NCBI GenBank assembly: GCA_964614645.1
Contig: CAZTMA010000002.1
Span: 1 to 64,000, forward strand
Reading direction: 5' to 3'
DNA: 64,000 nt
Source of the DNA: MWBF01 sp964614645
GTDB taxonomy: Bacteria; Chloroflexota; Anaerolineae; CG2-30-64-16
In this document: in pieces, positions 57,016 to 64,000 of the stretch
Numbering within the stretch: the stretch's first letter is position 1
Layout: every line of letters begins with the position of its first letter
Position numbers and translations under genes: made by a program
The notes under the pieces: model-generated
Database searches by the model: none
Told to the model about the DNA's origin: nothing
Seen by the model: the letters and a program-made list of their open reading frames with translations, nothing else

Positions 57016-58686
57016 ATGAATCCATCCATCCCCCGTTCGGAGCCGGTCAGCCAGTCGGCGCCGGTGTCGATCATCATCTTCGGCGCGAGCGGTGACCTGA
57101 CCGAGCGCAAGCTGATCCCTGCGCTCTATACGCTCTTTGCCGAACACCGCCTGGATGACCAGTTCGCCGTGATCGGCGTGGCGCGGAGCAAGTTCGGTGA
57201 GGACCGCGGCGAACAGGGTTCGGGCGAACAGGGTTCGGGCGAACAGGGTTCGGTCGACCAGGATGCAGGGTTCCGCGCGCACCTGCGTGACGGGGTGCGC
57301 AAACATGCGCGCGTGGCTGCGGAGGATGATGCGGTCTGGGAGGCCTTCGCTGAGCACCTGCACTATTGCCAGGGCGAGTACGACAAGCCGGAGACCTACC
57401 GCAACCTGTCCCGGTGCCTGCTGGAGCTGGACAACAGCTGCCAGACGTGCGGCAACCACCTCTTTTACCTCTCGACCCCGCCGCAGTTGTACGCGACCAT
57501 CATCGCGCAGCTGGGCGCCGAGGGGTTGAACCGGAGCGAGGAGGGGTTTGCCCGCATCATCATCGAGAAGCCGTTCGGCCATGACCTGCCCAGCGCGCAG
57601 GCGCTCAACCGGCACGTCCACGAGGTCTTCGCCGAGGAGCAGGTCTACCGGATCGACCACTATCTCGGCAAGGAGACCGTTCAGAACATCCTGGCCTTTC
57701 GCTTCGCCAATGCCATCTTCGAGCCGCTGTGGAACCGCAACTATGTCGACCATGTGCAGATCACGGCGGCCGAGACGGTCGGTGTGGAGGGCCGGGCCGG
57801 CTACTATGAGCAGTCCGGGATGCTGCGCGATGTCTTCCAGAACCACCTCCTGCAACTGCTGACGCTGACGGCCATGGAACCGCCTGCGGCCTTCAATGCC
57901 GAGTTCCTGCGGGACGAGAAGGTCAAGGTCCTCCAGACCGTCCGGCGGCTGCAACCGGAAGATATTCCGGCGAACACGGTGCGCGGGCAGTACCGGACCT
58001 ACCGCGATGCGGAGGGCGTGGCGCGCGGGTCAACGACGGCGACGTTCGCGGCGCTGCGGCTGTACGTGGATAACTGGCGCTGGCAGGGCGTGCCGTTCTA
58101 CCTGCGGTCGGGCAAGCTGCTGCCGGCCAAAGTGACCGAGGTCACCGTGCAGTTCAAGGAAGTGCCGCACAAGCTCTTCCCCGCCTGGTCACAGCAGGTT
58201 GGTATGCGCAGCAGCGACGGGAGCCGCACGGCCGAAGATGGGGCACCGCATGCCAACTTCCTCAGCCTGTGCATCCAGCCGGATGAGGGCGTCCACCTGC
58301 GGTTCGAGGCGAAGGTGCCGGGCGCGGGGATGCGCATGCACTCGGTCGAGATGGAGTTTCACTTCGGCGAGGAGTTTGGCGAGGCTGCGCTGCCCGAAGC
58401 GTACGAGCGCCTGCTGCTCGACGCGACCACCGGGGATGCCGCGCTGTTCGCGCGGGCGGACGAAATCGGGCTGAGCTGGCAGATTATCGACCCGATCCAG
58501 CAGGGTTGGGACCAGGAGAGCGCAACGCTGGCCGGCGGCTGGCAGGTGCAGACTGCACCGCCGCTGGAGTTCTACGAACAGGGCACGTGGGGGCCGCCGA
58601 GCGCGGACCGGCTGTTGACGCAGTCCGGCAGGCACTGGCGGTTGGGCTGCTACGGCTCTGCGGAGCACCGGATGGCCCGGCGATAG
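57016..58686 (+). CDS. zwf: Glucose-6-phosphate 1-dehydrogenase
   Basis: Oxidises glucose 6-phosphate to 6-phosphogluconolactone with NADP+, entry of the pentose phosphate pathway. The 556-residue protein has the dinucleotide motif GASGDLTERK at 23-32, EKPFGHDL near 191-198 and the active-site RIDHYLGKE at 212-220. A tandem GEQGS x3 insert at about 65-79 sits in a surface loop between the NADP-binding motif and the next helix; the DNA shows three 15-base repeats. The protein is about 60 residues longer than usual, partly from this insert and the N-terminus. Only 4 bases separate it from the small membrane gene. Confidence 0.96.
   Translation: MNPSIPRSEPVSQSAPVSIIIFGASGDLTERKLIPALYTLFAEHRLDDQFAVIGVARSKFGEDRGEQGSGEQGSGEQGSVDQDAGFRAHLRDGVRKHARVAAEDDAVWEAFAEHLHYCQGEYDKPETYRNLSRCLLELDNSCQTCGNHLFYLSTPPQLYATIIAQLGAEGLNRSEEGFARIIIEKPFGHDLPSAQALNRHVHEVFAEEQVYRIDHYLGKETVQNILAFRFANAIFEPLWNRNYVDHVQITAAETVGVEGRAGYYEQSGMLRDVFQNHLLQLLTLTAMEPPAAFNAEFLRDEKVKVLQTVRRLQPEDIPANTVRGQYRTYRDAEGVARGSTTATFAALRLYVDNWRWQGVPFYLRSGKLLPAKVTEVTVQFKEVPHKLFPAWSQQVGMRSSDGSRTAEDGAPHANFLSLCIQPDEGVHLRFEAKVPGAGMRMHSVEMEFHFGEEFGEAALPEAYERLLLDATTGDAALFARADEIGLSWQIIDPIQQGWDQESATLAGGWQVQTAPPLEFYEQGTWGPPSADRLLTQSGRHWRLGCYGSAEHRMARR
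57211..57255 (+). repeat. 15-bp tandem repeat inside zwf
   Basis: Three head-to-tail units (57211-57225, 57226-57240, 57241-57255), the last with one base change. Each codes EQGSG or a variant; the array keeps the frame open, so copy-number changes would alter loop length by five residues. Confidence 0.9.
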
Positions 58687-58691
58687 GGGGA

Positions 58692-59147
58692 ATGGCGATG
58701 GGCAAGCGCGGGGAAGGCTGGTTCGTGCTGCAGATGGTCTTGTTTGCCGTCATCCTGCTGGCGCCGCGCATCCCGCCCGTGTCGCTGCCGATCTGGGCAC
58801 GCGGGCTGGGGCTGGTGATCCTGGGCGTGGGCGGCGTGCTGGGGACGTGGGGGATGCTCGCGCTGGGTCGCAACCTGACGCCCTTCCCGAAGCCCATCGA
58901 AGGCGGCAGCCTCGTCACCGCGGGTCCGTACCGGTTCGTCCGCCACCCCATCTACACGGGCCTCATCTTCGGCACGCTGGGCTGGGCGCTCTTCCGGTCG
59001 AATCTCCTGGGAGTTGTGCTGGCCGTTGCGCTGTTGGTCTTCTTTGACCTGAAGTCGCGGCATGAGGAGCGTTGGCTGGCGGAGTCATATCCGGGGTACG
59101 CGGAGTACAGCCGGCAGGTGAGGAAGCTGATTCCGTTCGTGTATTAG
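58692..59147 (+). CDS. Isoprenylcysteine carboxyl methyltransferase-like membrane protein
   Basis: The 151-residue membrane protein of the ICMT/PEMT superfamily: LTPFPKPIEGGSLVTAGPYR, FVRHPIYTGLIFGTLGW (the SAM-site R-H-P-x-Y) and a C-terminal E-E-x-x-L region ERWLAESYPGY. About four helices. It may methylate a lipid or a small substrate at the membrane. Two ATGs (58692, 58698) are possible; the second is better spaced from a purine-rich ggggga. It lies 5 bases after zwf. Confidence 0.85.
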   Translation: MAMGKRGEGWFVLQMVLFAVILLAPRIPPVSLPIWARGLGLVILGVGGVLGTWGMLALGRNLTPFPKPIEGGSLVTAGPYRFVRHPIYTGLIFGTLGWALFRSNLLGVVLAVALLVFFDLKSRHEERWLAESYPGYAEYSRQVRKLIPFVY

Positions 59148-59177
59148 GGCAACCACAGAAGGACGGACCACGCAGAA

Positions 59178-59219
59178 GTAGGGGCGAGAGGCGAGCTTTG
59201 CTCGCACCCTCGCCCCTAC
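59178..59219. repeat. Palindrome between convergent genes, GTAGGGGCGAG family, copy 2
   Basis: Outer arms gtaggggcgag (59178-59188) and ctcgcccctac (59209-59219) pair perfectly; an inner 6-base stem (gcgagc / gctcgc) fills the centre. It shares its outer arms with 3395-3417. It sits between two convergent genes and may end both. Confidence 0.75.
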
Positions 59220-59237
59220 ACATTTAACTCGTCGTTC

Positions 59238-59957
59238 TTACAGCCAGCCCTGCCCGCGACCGAGGTCGGTCAAGAGCGGCATCTTCACGCGCTTGCCGCT
59301 GTACGCCTGGAAGGCGTAGTAGAGGGCCAGTGCATGGGGCACGAAGAAGATGACCCAGAGGCACGCGAACCCGCAGCCCAGCGTGATCGTCCCCAGGATG
59401 ATGTATACGACCAGGGCCACGATCTCGTAGATGAAGGCGCCGGCATAGAACAGCAGCGACGAGATGGCGTGATGCCGCTGGAACGGCCGGTTCGATGTGT
59501 TCGTAGAAAGCAGCTGGATGACCGAGACGATGGGCAGCTGCAGGATGACCATCGTGAACCAGGCCAGCGCGGACATCAGCCGGTCGTCGTCGGTGCCCTC
59601 GGGCGTGTAGGCCGCGGCCTTCTCCCGAGCTGTGTCGCCGGTCCATGTTTCGCCCATCCGTGTGGGCGGCAGGAGCGGCACCGCCGGCTCAGCAGGCGGC
59701 AGCTCGACCGGCTCCACAGGCGGCTCAACAAGCGGCTCAACATCCACCGGTGCCTCCACCGGTTCCTCAGGTGGCGGCGGGGGCGTCAATTCACTCTCCA
59801 GGTCGCGCAGGCCGGCCGTGATGGAATCTGCGGCGCTCGTGACCTGCTCGCCCAACTCCTCTTCCGGTTTTACTGGCTCCGGCGCATCCTCCAGCGTCCA
59901 CGATTCGGGTTCTTGCGGTTGCTCAGGCAGGTCGTCCCTGCGCTCTTCCTCTGACAT
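59238..59957 (-). CDS. DUF4870 membrane protein with acidic Pro-rich N-terminus
   Basis: The 239-residue protein has an acidic, Pro/Glu-rich N-terminus (about 1-105, PEEPVEAPVDVEPL and similar) and then a DUF4870 membrane domain (DDRLMSALAWFTMVILQLPI, then FQRHHAISSLLFYAGAFIYE) with three to four helices. The domain is of unknown function, common in many bacteria. The start at 59957 has a clear gggagg ribosome site; the frame to 59981 is possible but lacks one. It converges with the ICMT-like gene. Confidence 0.85.
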   Translation of the reverse strand: MSEEERRDDLPEQPQEPESWTLEDAPEPVKPEEELGEQVTSAADSITAGLRDLESELTPPPPPEEPVEAPVDVEPLVEPPVEPVELPPAEPAVPLLPPTRMGETWTGDTAREKAAAYTPEGTDDDRLMSALAWFTMVILQLPIVSVIQLLSTNTSNRPFQRHHAISSLLFYAGAFIYEIVALVVYIILGTITLGCGFACLWVIFFVPHALALYYAFQAYSGKRVKMPLLTDLGRGQGWL

Positions 59958-60165
59958 CTGTTCCTCCCCGTGTTGCTGCAACCGGCTCCGTGCCCGTTGC
60001 GCTGCACTACACTTCTAAACCCCTTTACGCATTCCATCGACAGAAGTTTCAGCCGGCTGGCCCAGCGCGGAGCCGGGAAGGTCATGCAACTTCCCCCGCA
60101 GCGATGCGTATAGAGCTACGACAGTTCATGATGCGAGCTGCCAAACATTCAGAGAGAGGGTCCAA

Positions 60166-60804
60166 ATGAACGAGCGCAATAATCCTGCCTTCATCGGTGT
60201 CGCGCTGCTGCTGATTGCAGTGGGCGTGTTGTTCCTGCTCCAGAACTTCGGCCTGATGGCCCTGGACAACCTGATCTGGTTGATTATCTTCGGTGTGGGC
60301 GGCCTGATCTTCCTGTTCGTCTTTGCGATGGACCGGGAGCAGTGGTGGGCGCTCATTCCGGGGTTCACGTTGTTGGGCCTCGCCACGCTGATCGGGTTCG
60401 GCGATCAACTGGGCGCGCTGGCCCCGGCCCTGTTCCTGGGTTCCATCGGTCTGAGCTTTGCGGTGATTTATCTCATCCGCCGCGGCGACTTCTGGTGGGC
60501 CATCATTCCGGGCGGCGTTCTGCTGTCACTGGCGCTGATGCTGGCCCTGTCGCCCTACCTGGAAGGCGTCGCGATGCCGGCAATCCTGTTCCTGGGAATG
60601 GCCGTCACCTTTGCGCTGGTCTACCTGGTGTCGCTCGGCCAGGAGCGGATGACATGGGCGCTCGTGCCCGCGGGCATCCTGGGCGTGATGGGCATCATGA
60701 TGTCCCTGTCGCTCGGCGGGCTGATCAACTACATCTGGGCTCTCGCCCTGATCGTCGTGGGCGCGTACATGCTGCTGCGGGCCTTCCGGCCGCGGTTCCA
60801 GTAA
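60166..60804 (+). CDS. Multi-pass membrane protein, first gene of the LiaF/PspC-like module
   Basis: The 212-residue protein has about seven hydrophobic segments and short charged loops (REQWW, RRGDFWW, GQERMTWA each start a similar W-x-x-[IL]-[IV]-P-[AG]-G unit, so it looks internally repeated three times). The start (NNPAFIGVALLLIAVGVLFL) resembles the membrane part of LiaF-like proteins. No known role. It is followed after 17 bases by a PspC gene, so both probably act in envelope stress sensing or regulation. Confidence 0.72.
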   Translation: MNERNNPAFIGVALLLIAVGVLFLLQNFGLMALDNLIWLIIFGVGGLIFLFVFAMDREQWWALIPGFTLLGLATLIGFGDQLGALAPALFLGSIGLSFAVIYLIRRGDFWWAIIPGGVLLSLALMLALSPYLEGVAMPAILFLGMAVTFALVYLVSLGQERMTWALVPAGILGVMGIMMSLSLGGLINYIWALALIVVGAYMLLRAFRPRFQ

Positions 60805-60821
60805 CACAGGAGTTGCATGAG

Positions 60822-61280
60822 ATGAGCGAGACGCTCTATCGCAGCCAGACTGACCGGATCATCGGCGGCGTCTGCGGCGGCCTGGCCGAATACCTGCGCA
60901 TCGATGCCACGATCATCCGCCTTTTGTTCGTGCTGTTTGCCTTCGGTAGCGGAGTGGGCGTGATTGTCTACTTCATGTTGTGGGTCCTCCTGCCGGTGGC
61001 AGGCCAGGGCCACATCGGTGAGCGGGACACCATGCGCGCCAATGCGGATGAGATGGGCCAGCGGATGCGCACGCTGGGCGATGACCTGGGCCGCGGCCTC
61101 CGCGACCCTAATCCGCAGACAGCCTTGATTGTCGGCGCAGGGCTCGTGTTCCTGGGCGTCGTGTTCCTGGTGGACGCCCTGGACCTGCCCTGGCTGCGCT
61201 GGTTCAACTTCGGGACGCTGTGGCCGCTGGCCTTGGTCGCGCTCGGCCTGCTGGTCTTCTGGCGCAATTTCCGGAAGTAA
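60822..61280 (+). CDS. PspC-domain protein
   Basis: The 152-residue protein begins with the PspC motif (LYRSQTDRIIGGVCGGLAEY, then DATIIRLLFVLFA) and ends with two further helices (ALIVGAGLVFLGVVFLVDAL; LWPLALVALGLLVFW). PspC proteins respond to envelope stress and interact with PspA/B in proteobacteria; those partners are not here. Start 60822 has aggag nine bases upstream. The C-terminal part resembles the membrane domain of the next gene. Confidence 0.87.
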   Translation: MSETLYRSQTDRIIGGVCGGLAEYLRIDATIIRLLFVLFAFGSGVGVIVYFMLWVLLPVAGQGHIGERDTMRANADEMGQRMRTLGDDLGRGLRDPNPQTALIVGAGLVFLGVVFLVDALDLPWLRWFNFGTLWPLALVALGLLVFWRNFRK

Positions 61281-61309
61281 GAGCAGAACCAGCCTGTATG
61301 GGAGGAAGA

Positions 61310-62233
61310 ATGGAAGGACGGAAGTTTGAAGGCGGGCTGCTGTGGCCCGTCATCCTGATCGGTGCAGGCATCGTGTTCCTGCTCAACAACCTGGGCATGC
61401 TGGACTGGAGCATCTGGCTGACCCTGCTGCGGCTGTGGCCGGTGCTGCTGATTGCCGCAGGGCTGGATATCCTGGTGGGGCGCAAGTCCATGCTCGGTTC
61501 AGCGATTATCGCGCTGCTGCTCGTGGGATTCCTGGGGCTGACCGTCACGGGCGCCATTCACCCGCCGGCCGTCGCCGCGGGCAATCTTGTAGAGCGAACT
61601 GAAGAGGTGCGCTTCGCCCTGGATGGGGCCGAGCGTGCAGATGTCACGGTCAACTTCGGGACGGGCCATCTCATGATCGGTGCACTGCCCGGAGACAGCG
61701 GCGACTTGCTCACCGGCGCGTTGGACTTGAGCCGGGATGAGCAGTTGCAGCAGAGCCACAGCGTCGATGACGGTCGTGCGCGGGTGAGCCTCGTGAGCAA
61801 CAACACCTGGACCGCGGGCGTCAGTATGGCGCGCGAAGGCAAGCAGTGGGAGCTGGCCCTGAACCGGGATGTGCCGGTCGCACTCTCTTTCGATGCAGGT
61901 GTGGGTGAGTCGGACCTCGATCTGTCGCAGCTCACGCTGAACCGGCTGGACATCAACGGCGGCGTCGGCGACGTGACGGTCAAGCTGCCTGCGACCGGTC
62001 GTTTCGATGTAGAGCTGGACGGCGGCGTCGGCAAGATCACGGTCATCGTGCCCGAGGCTCTGGCCGCCCGTGTTCGGATCGATGGCGGGCTCGGCAGCAC
62101 CCATGTGACGGGCGACTTCGATAAGAACGACGATGAGTATGTGTCGCCCGGCTTTGCGAGCGCAGAGAACCGGGTCGACATCCGCATCGACGGCGGCATC
62201 GGCCGCATCGACGTGCGGCAGGCGGCAGAGTAG
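61310..62233 (+). CDS. LiaF-like protein with DUF5668-type membrane domain and C-terminal toastrack repeats
   Basis: The 307-residue protein has an N-terminal membrane part (LLWPVILIGAGIVFLLNNLG and LLRLWPVLLIAAGLDILVG, three helices) and an extracytoplasmic C-terminal region of beta repeats with GGVGDVTV, GGVGKITV, GGLGSTHV and GGIGRIDV at regular steps. Such a toastrack fold occurs in LiaF-like and PspC-C sensors of cell-wall stress. The start at 61310 follows ggagga. It forms a three-gene module with the two preceding genes. Confidence 0.83.
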   Translation: MEGRKFEGGLLWPVILIGAGIVFLLNNLGMLDWSIWLTLLRLWPVLLIAAGLDILVGRKSMLGSAIIALLLVGFLGLTVTGAIHPPAVAAGNLVERTEEVRFALDGAERADVTVNFGTGHLMIGALPGDSGDLLTGALDLSRDEQLQQSHSVDDGRARVSLVSNNTWTAGVSMAREGKQWELALNRDVPVALSFDAGVGESDLDLSQLTLNRLDINGGVGDVTVKLPATGRFDVELDGGVGKITVIVPEALAARVRIDGGLGSTHVTGDFDKNDDEYVSPGFASAENRVDIRIDGGIGRIDVRQAAE

Positions 62234-62257
62234 CAACTGCCCCTGTTTGGAAGCTCC

Positions 62258-62293
62258 ATACTGGAAGCAAGACACCGGATACTGGATACTGGA
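62258..62293. repeat. Short direct repeats atactgga
   Basis: Three copies of atactgga at 62258-62265, 62279-62286 and 62286-62293 (the last two share a base) lie in the gap before the UbiA gene; ggaagcaag/ggaagtaat also repeat. A dispersed-repeat fragment is likely. Confidence 0.45.
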
Positions 62294-62385
62294 AGTAATG
62301 CTGGAAGGCCGGCCGTGATGGCCGCAGACCCAGCCTCTGGCTTCCGGCATCCGTATCCGGGTTTCTGTTTTCAGGGGGTTGTACG

Positions 62386-63390
62386 GTGAACGTATCGATG
62401 TGGGCGCAGGCGCTGCGCATCATCCCGCGCCTCAGCAAGGGCGAGTGGGACCGGCTGGATGTGGTCGCCCGGTGGCTGATTGCCACGCGGGCGGCCGTGC
62501 TGATTATGACCTTCATCTCCGCCGCCATCGCGGGGATTTTTGCGTTCCGCAACGGGGAGTTTCACCTGGGACGCTGGCTGCTGCTTGCGCTCGGGTTGGT
62601 CCTGTCGCACGCGACCAATAACCTGCTCAACGATCTCACGGACTACCGGAAGGGCGTGGACAAGGACAACTACTTCCGCACGCAGTACGGCGCGCAGCCG
62701 CTCCAGCAGGGCCTGTGGACGCAGCGCGAGCTGTTGACTTACGCAGCGATCACCGGGCTGGTGGCGCTGGTCTCCGGCCTGTATTTCGTGGTGCTGCGCG
62801 GCTGGCCCGCGCTGCTGCTCGTCGCGCTGGGCGCGTTCTTCGTGCTGTTCTATACGTGGCCGCTGAAGTACATCGGCCTCGGAGAGCTGGCGGTCGTCAT
62901 CGTGTGGGGACCGCTGATGATCGGCGGCGGGTACTACGTGCTGACCGGCCAGTGGGATTGGCGTGTCGTGCTGGCGAGCCTGCCCTATGCGCTCGGCCCG
63001 ACCACGGTCATCTTTGGCAAGCACATCGACAAGCACGACCCGGACAAGGCAAAGGGCATCCACACCCTGCCGGTGATTATCGGGGAGCGCACCGCGCGCG
63101 GGGTTGCGATGGCGCTGTTCGCGCTGCAATACCTGTTGGTGATCTACCTGGTCATTGCGGGCTTCTTCACCCCGGCCATGCTGGTTGTGCTGCTGGCGCT
63201 GCGCAACCTGCCGCGCGTGTGGCAGATGTACCGCGAGCCCTATCCGCAGGAGCGGCCGGCGGACTTCTCGGCGGAGGCGTGGCCGACCTACTTTGCGGCC
63301 GGCGCCTTCTTCCACAACCGCGGGTATGGCCTGCTGTTCATCGTGGGCCTGCTGGCCGATGCGGTGCTGAAGCAGACGGGCGTGATGTAA
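62386..63390 (+). CDS. UbiA-family prenyltransferase (MenA-like)
   Basis: Integral membrane aromatic prenyltransferase of 334 residues, about eight helices. The first Asp motif NDLTDYRKGVDKD (near 84-96) and the second IDKHDPDKAKG (near 215-225) bind the Mg-diphosphate of the prenyl donor. The likely reaction is prenylation of 1,4-dihydroxy-2-naphthoate in menaquinone synthesis, which would feed the complex I genes of this window, but other UbiA acceptors (haem, chlorophyll, lipids) cannot be excluded. GTG start with ggggg eight bases upstream; the ATG at 62398 is an alternative. Confidence 0.87.
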   Translation: MNVSMWAQALRIIPRLSKGEWDRLDVVARWLIATRAAVLIMTFISAAIAGIFAFRNGEFHLGRWLLLALGLVLSHATNNLLNDLTDYRKGVDKDNYFRTQYGAQPLQQGLWTQRELLTYAAITGLVALVSGLYFVVLRGWPALLLVALGAFFVLFYTWPLKYIGLGELAVVIVWGPLMIGGGYYVLTGQWDWRVVLASLPYALGPTTVIFGKHIDKHDPDKAKGIHTLPVIIGERTARGVAMALFALQYLLVIYLVIAGFFTPAMLVVLLALRNLPRVWQMYREPYPQERPADFSAEAWPTYFAAGAFFHNRGYGLLFIVGLLADAVLKQTGVM

Positions 63391-63449
63391 TCCACCAGAT
63401 ATGCGATGGAGTGTGCTTGGAACGTTAGTTAGCTATCCGAGTCGCGCCG

Positions 63450-63525
63450 CAACGGATGAGCACGGATAAACGGATACAGGTCGTGAGCGCAAAGCGTCCA
63501 TCCGTTTATCCGTGCTCATCCGTTG
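63450..63525. repeat. 26-bp perfect inverted repeat between convergent genes
   Basis: The arms (63450-63475, 63500-63525) are exact reverse complements with a 24-base loop. The gap lies between the UbiA gene and the convergent Rieske-like gene. Likely a bidirectional terminator or a dispersed palindromic repeat, in style similar to 64-112. Confidence 0.8.
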
Positions 63526-63530
63526 CCCCG

Positions 63531-64000
63531 TCACGCAAGCAGACCCAACGGCCCGCACTCCAACTCCTCACGCTTCCGCCGGAAGGCGACGATCGGACCA
63601 TCCCCCTGCACCAGCTTCTCTCCCATGCGCAACTCCGTCTTGATCGGCAGTTGGCTCAGGACGACGCGCTTATCCTGGCGCAGGACCCACAGGTTCATCG
63701 GCGTTGCCAGCCAGTTCACGCCCGACCGGATGACCGGCGCGGTGGCAAAGCCCTGGTAGAACCGCAGATAGAGGCGCGTGTTGCCCTCATCGATGGGGAC
63801 AAACGCCACGAAGATGCGCACCTTCTCGCCCAGGTAGTTCTGCCAGAGATTGGGGAAGATGAACTCCAGGTGGAACTTGCGCGGGTCCGGTTCGAGAGCT
63901 TCCGGCGGCGCCGGCGGCTGAGTGCCATCGTCCCGCCGGTTGCGCACGTAGATCGAGAAGCGGTCATCCGCCGTCCACTCGACGCGCGGGCCGTCCACCA
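63531..64000 (-). CDS. C-terminal part of a Rieske-type oxygenase-like protein (cut by window edge)
   Basis: Only the last about 155 residues are in the window; no reliable start is visible and the frame continues past the edge. The segment FHLEFIFPNLWQNYLGEKVR and VAFVPIDEGNTRLYLRFYQG matches the catalytic C-terminal domain of pheophorbide-a oxygenase / vanillate-demethylase-like Rieske oxygenases, with the conserved PIDEGNTR turn. The Rieske [2Fe-2S] domain and the iron ligands would be encoded further right. It converges with the UbiA gene across a palindrome. Confidence 0.7.
   Translation of the reverse strand, partial: VDGPRVEWTADDRFSIYVRNRRDDGTQPPAPPEALEPDPRKFHLEFIFPNLWQNYLGEKVRIFVAFVPIDEGNTRLYLRFYQGFATAPVIRSGVNWLATPMNLWVLRQDKRVVLSQLPIKTELRMGEKLVQGDGPIVAFRRKREELECGPLGLLA

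Overview
The window is GC-rich, gene-dense bacterial chromosome with no gene-free stretch over 300 bases, and no rRNA, tRNA, CRISPR array or transposase was seen. Fused nuoCD, an HdrD-like membrane Fe-S protein, a UbiA/MenA-type prenyltransferase, many long GT4 glycosyltransferases, DUF2723 and lamin-tail surface proteins, and a Tyr-Leu-Pro-Leu-Val motif after one signal peptide together suggest a Chloroflexota member (Anaerolineae/Caldilineae-like). This placement is inference; no marker gene proves it.

Region 1 (1-30.7 kb) is a cell-surface glycan locus. After a pseudouridine-5'-phosphate glycosidase on the minus strand come a GT2, GT4 enzymes, a polysaccharide pyruvyl transferase-like protein, a threonine-type sulfatase-fold enzyme, a Wzx-like flippase and a convergent TylF-type methyltransferase. 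Then follow a repetitive secreted protein, a lipoprotein, a sulfotransferase-like protein, another GT4, a DUF2723 membrane transferase, a secreted GH-A-like protein, a Wzm/Wzt ABC exporter with a cargo-binding domain, an 877-residue membrane transferase and four GT4 proteins, one fused to a methyltransferase. A strong bidirectional terminator and a lamin-tail surface protein close it.

Region 2 (30.9-34 kb) pairs a SulP transporter carrying STAS and rhodanese domains with a GlpX-like protein whose metal ligands look altered. Region 3 (34-51.7 kb) lies wholly on the minus strand. Read from its right end it holds a small ORF, nuoB, nuoCD, an extended nuoI, a BrnT/BrnA-like toxin-antitoxin pair, a UPF0173 hydrolase, a DUF1858 protein, a small Cys-rich protein, an FAD oxidoreductase, an Mrp Fe-S ATPase, an HdrD-like protein, lpd, lipA, a DUF1786 protein, two flavin reductases, an M20 peptidase and a LysE exporter.

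Region 4 (51.9-64 kb) starts with a divergent promoter region, then a GalU-like protein and a 1117-residue protein joining a GHMP sugar-kinase domain to a UDPGP-type pyrophosphorylase, followed by a THEP1 NTPase, a small membrane protein, glucose-6-phosphate dehydrogenase, an ICMT-like methyltransferase, a DUF4870 protein, a LiaF/PspC-like envelope module, a UbiA prenyltransferase and the C-terminal end of a Rieske-oxygenase-like gene cut by the window edge.

The best candidates for something undescribed are the kinase-pyrophosphorylase fusion with its GalU-like partner, and the NuoI C-terminal extension built from four near-identical charged helices. Several intergenic gaps hold long, near-perfect palindromes, some of which look like dispersed repeat families.
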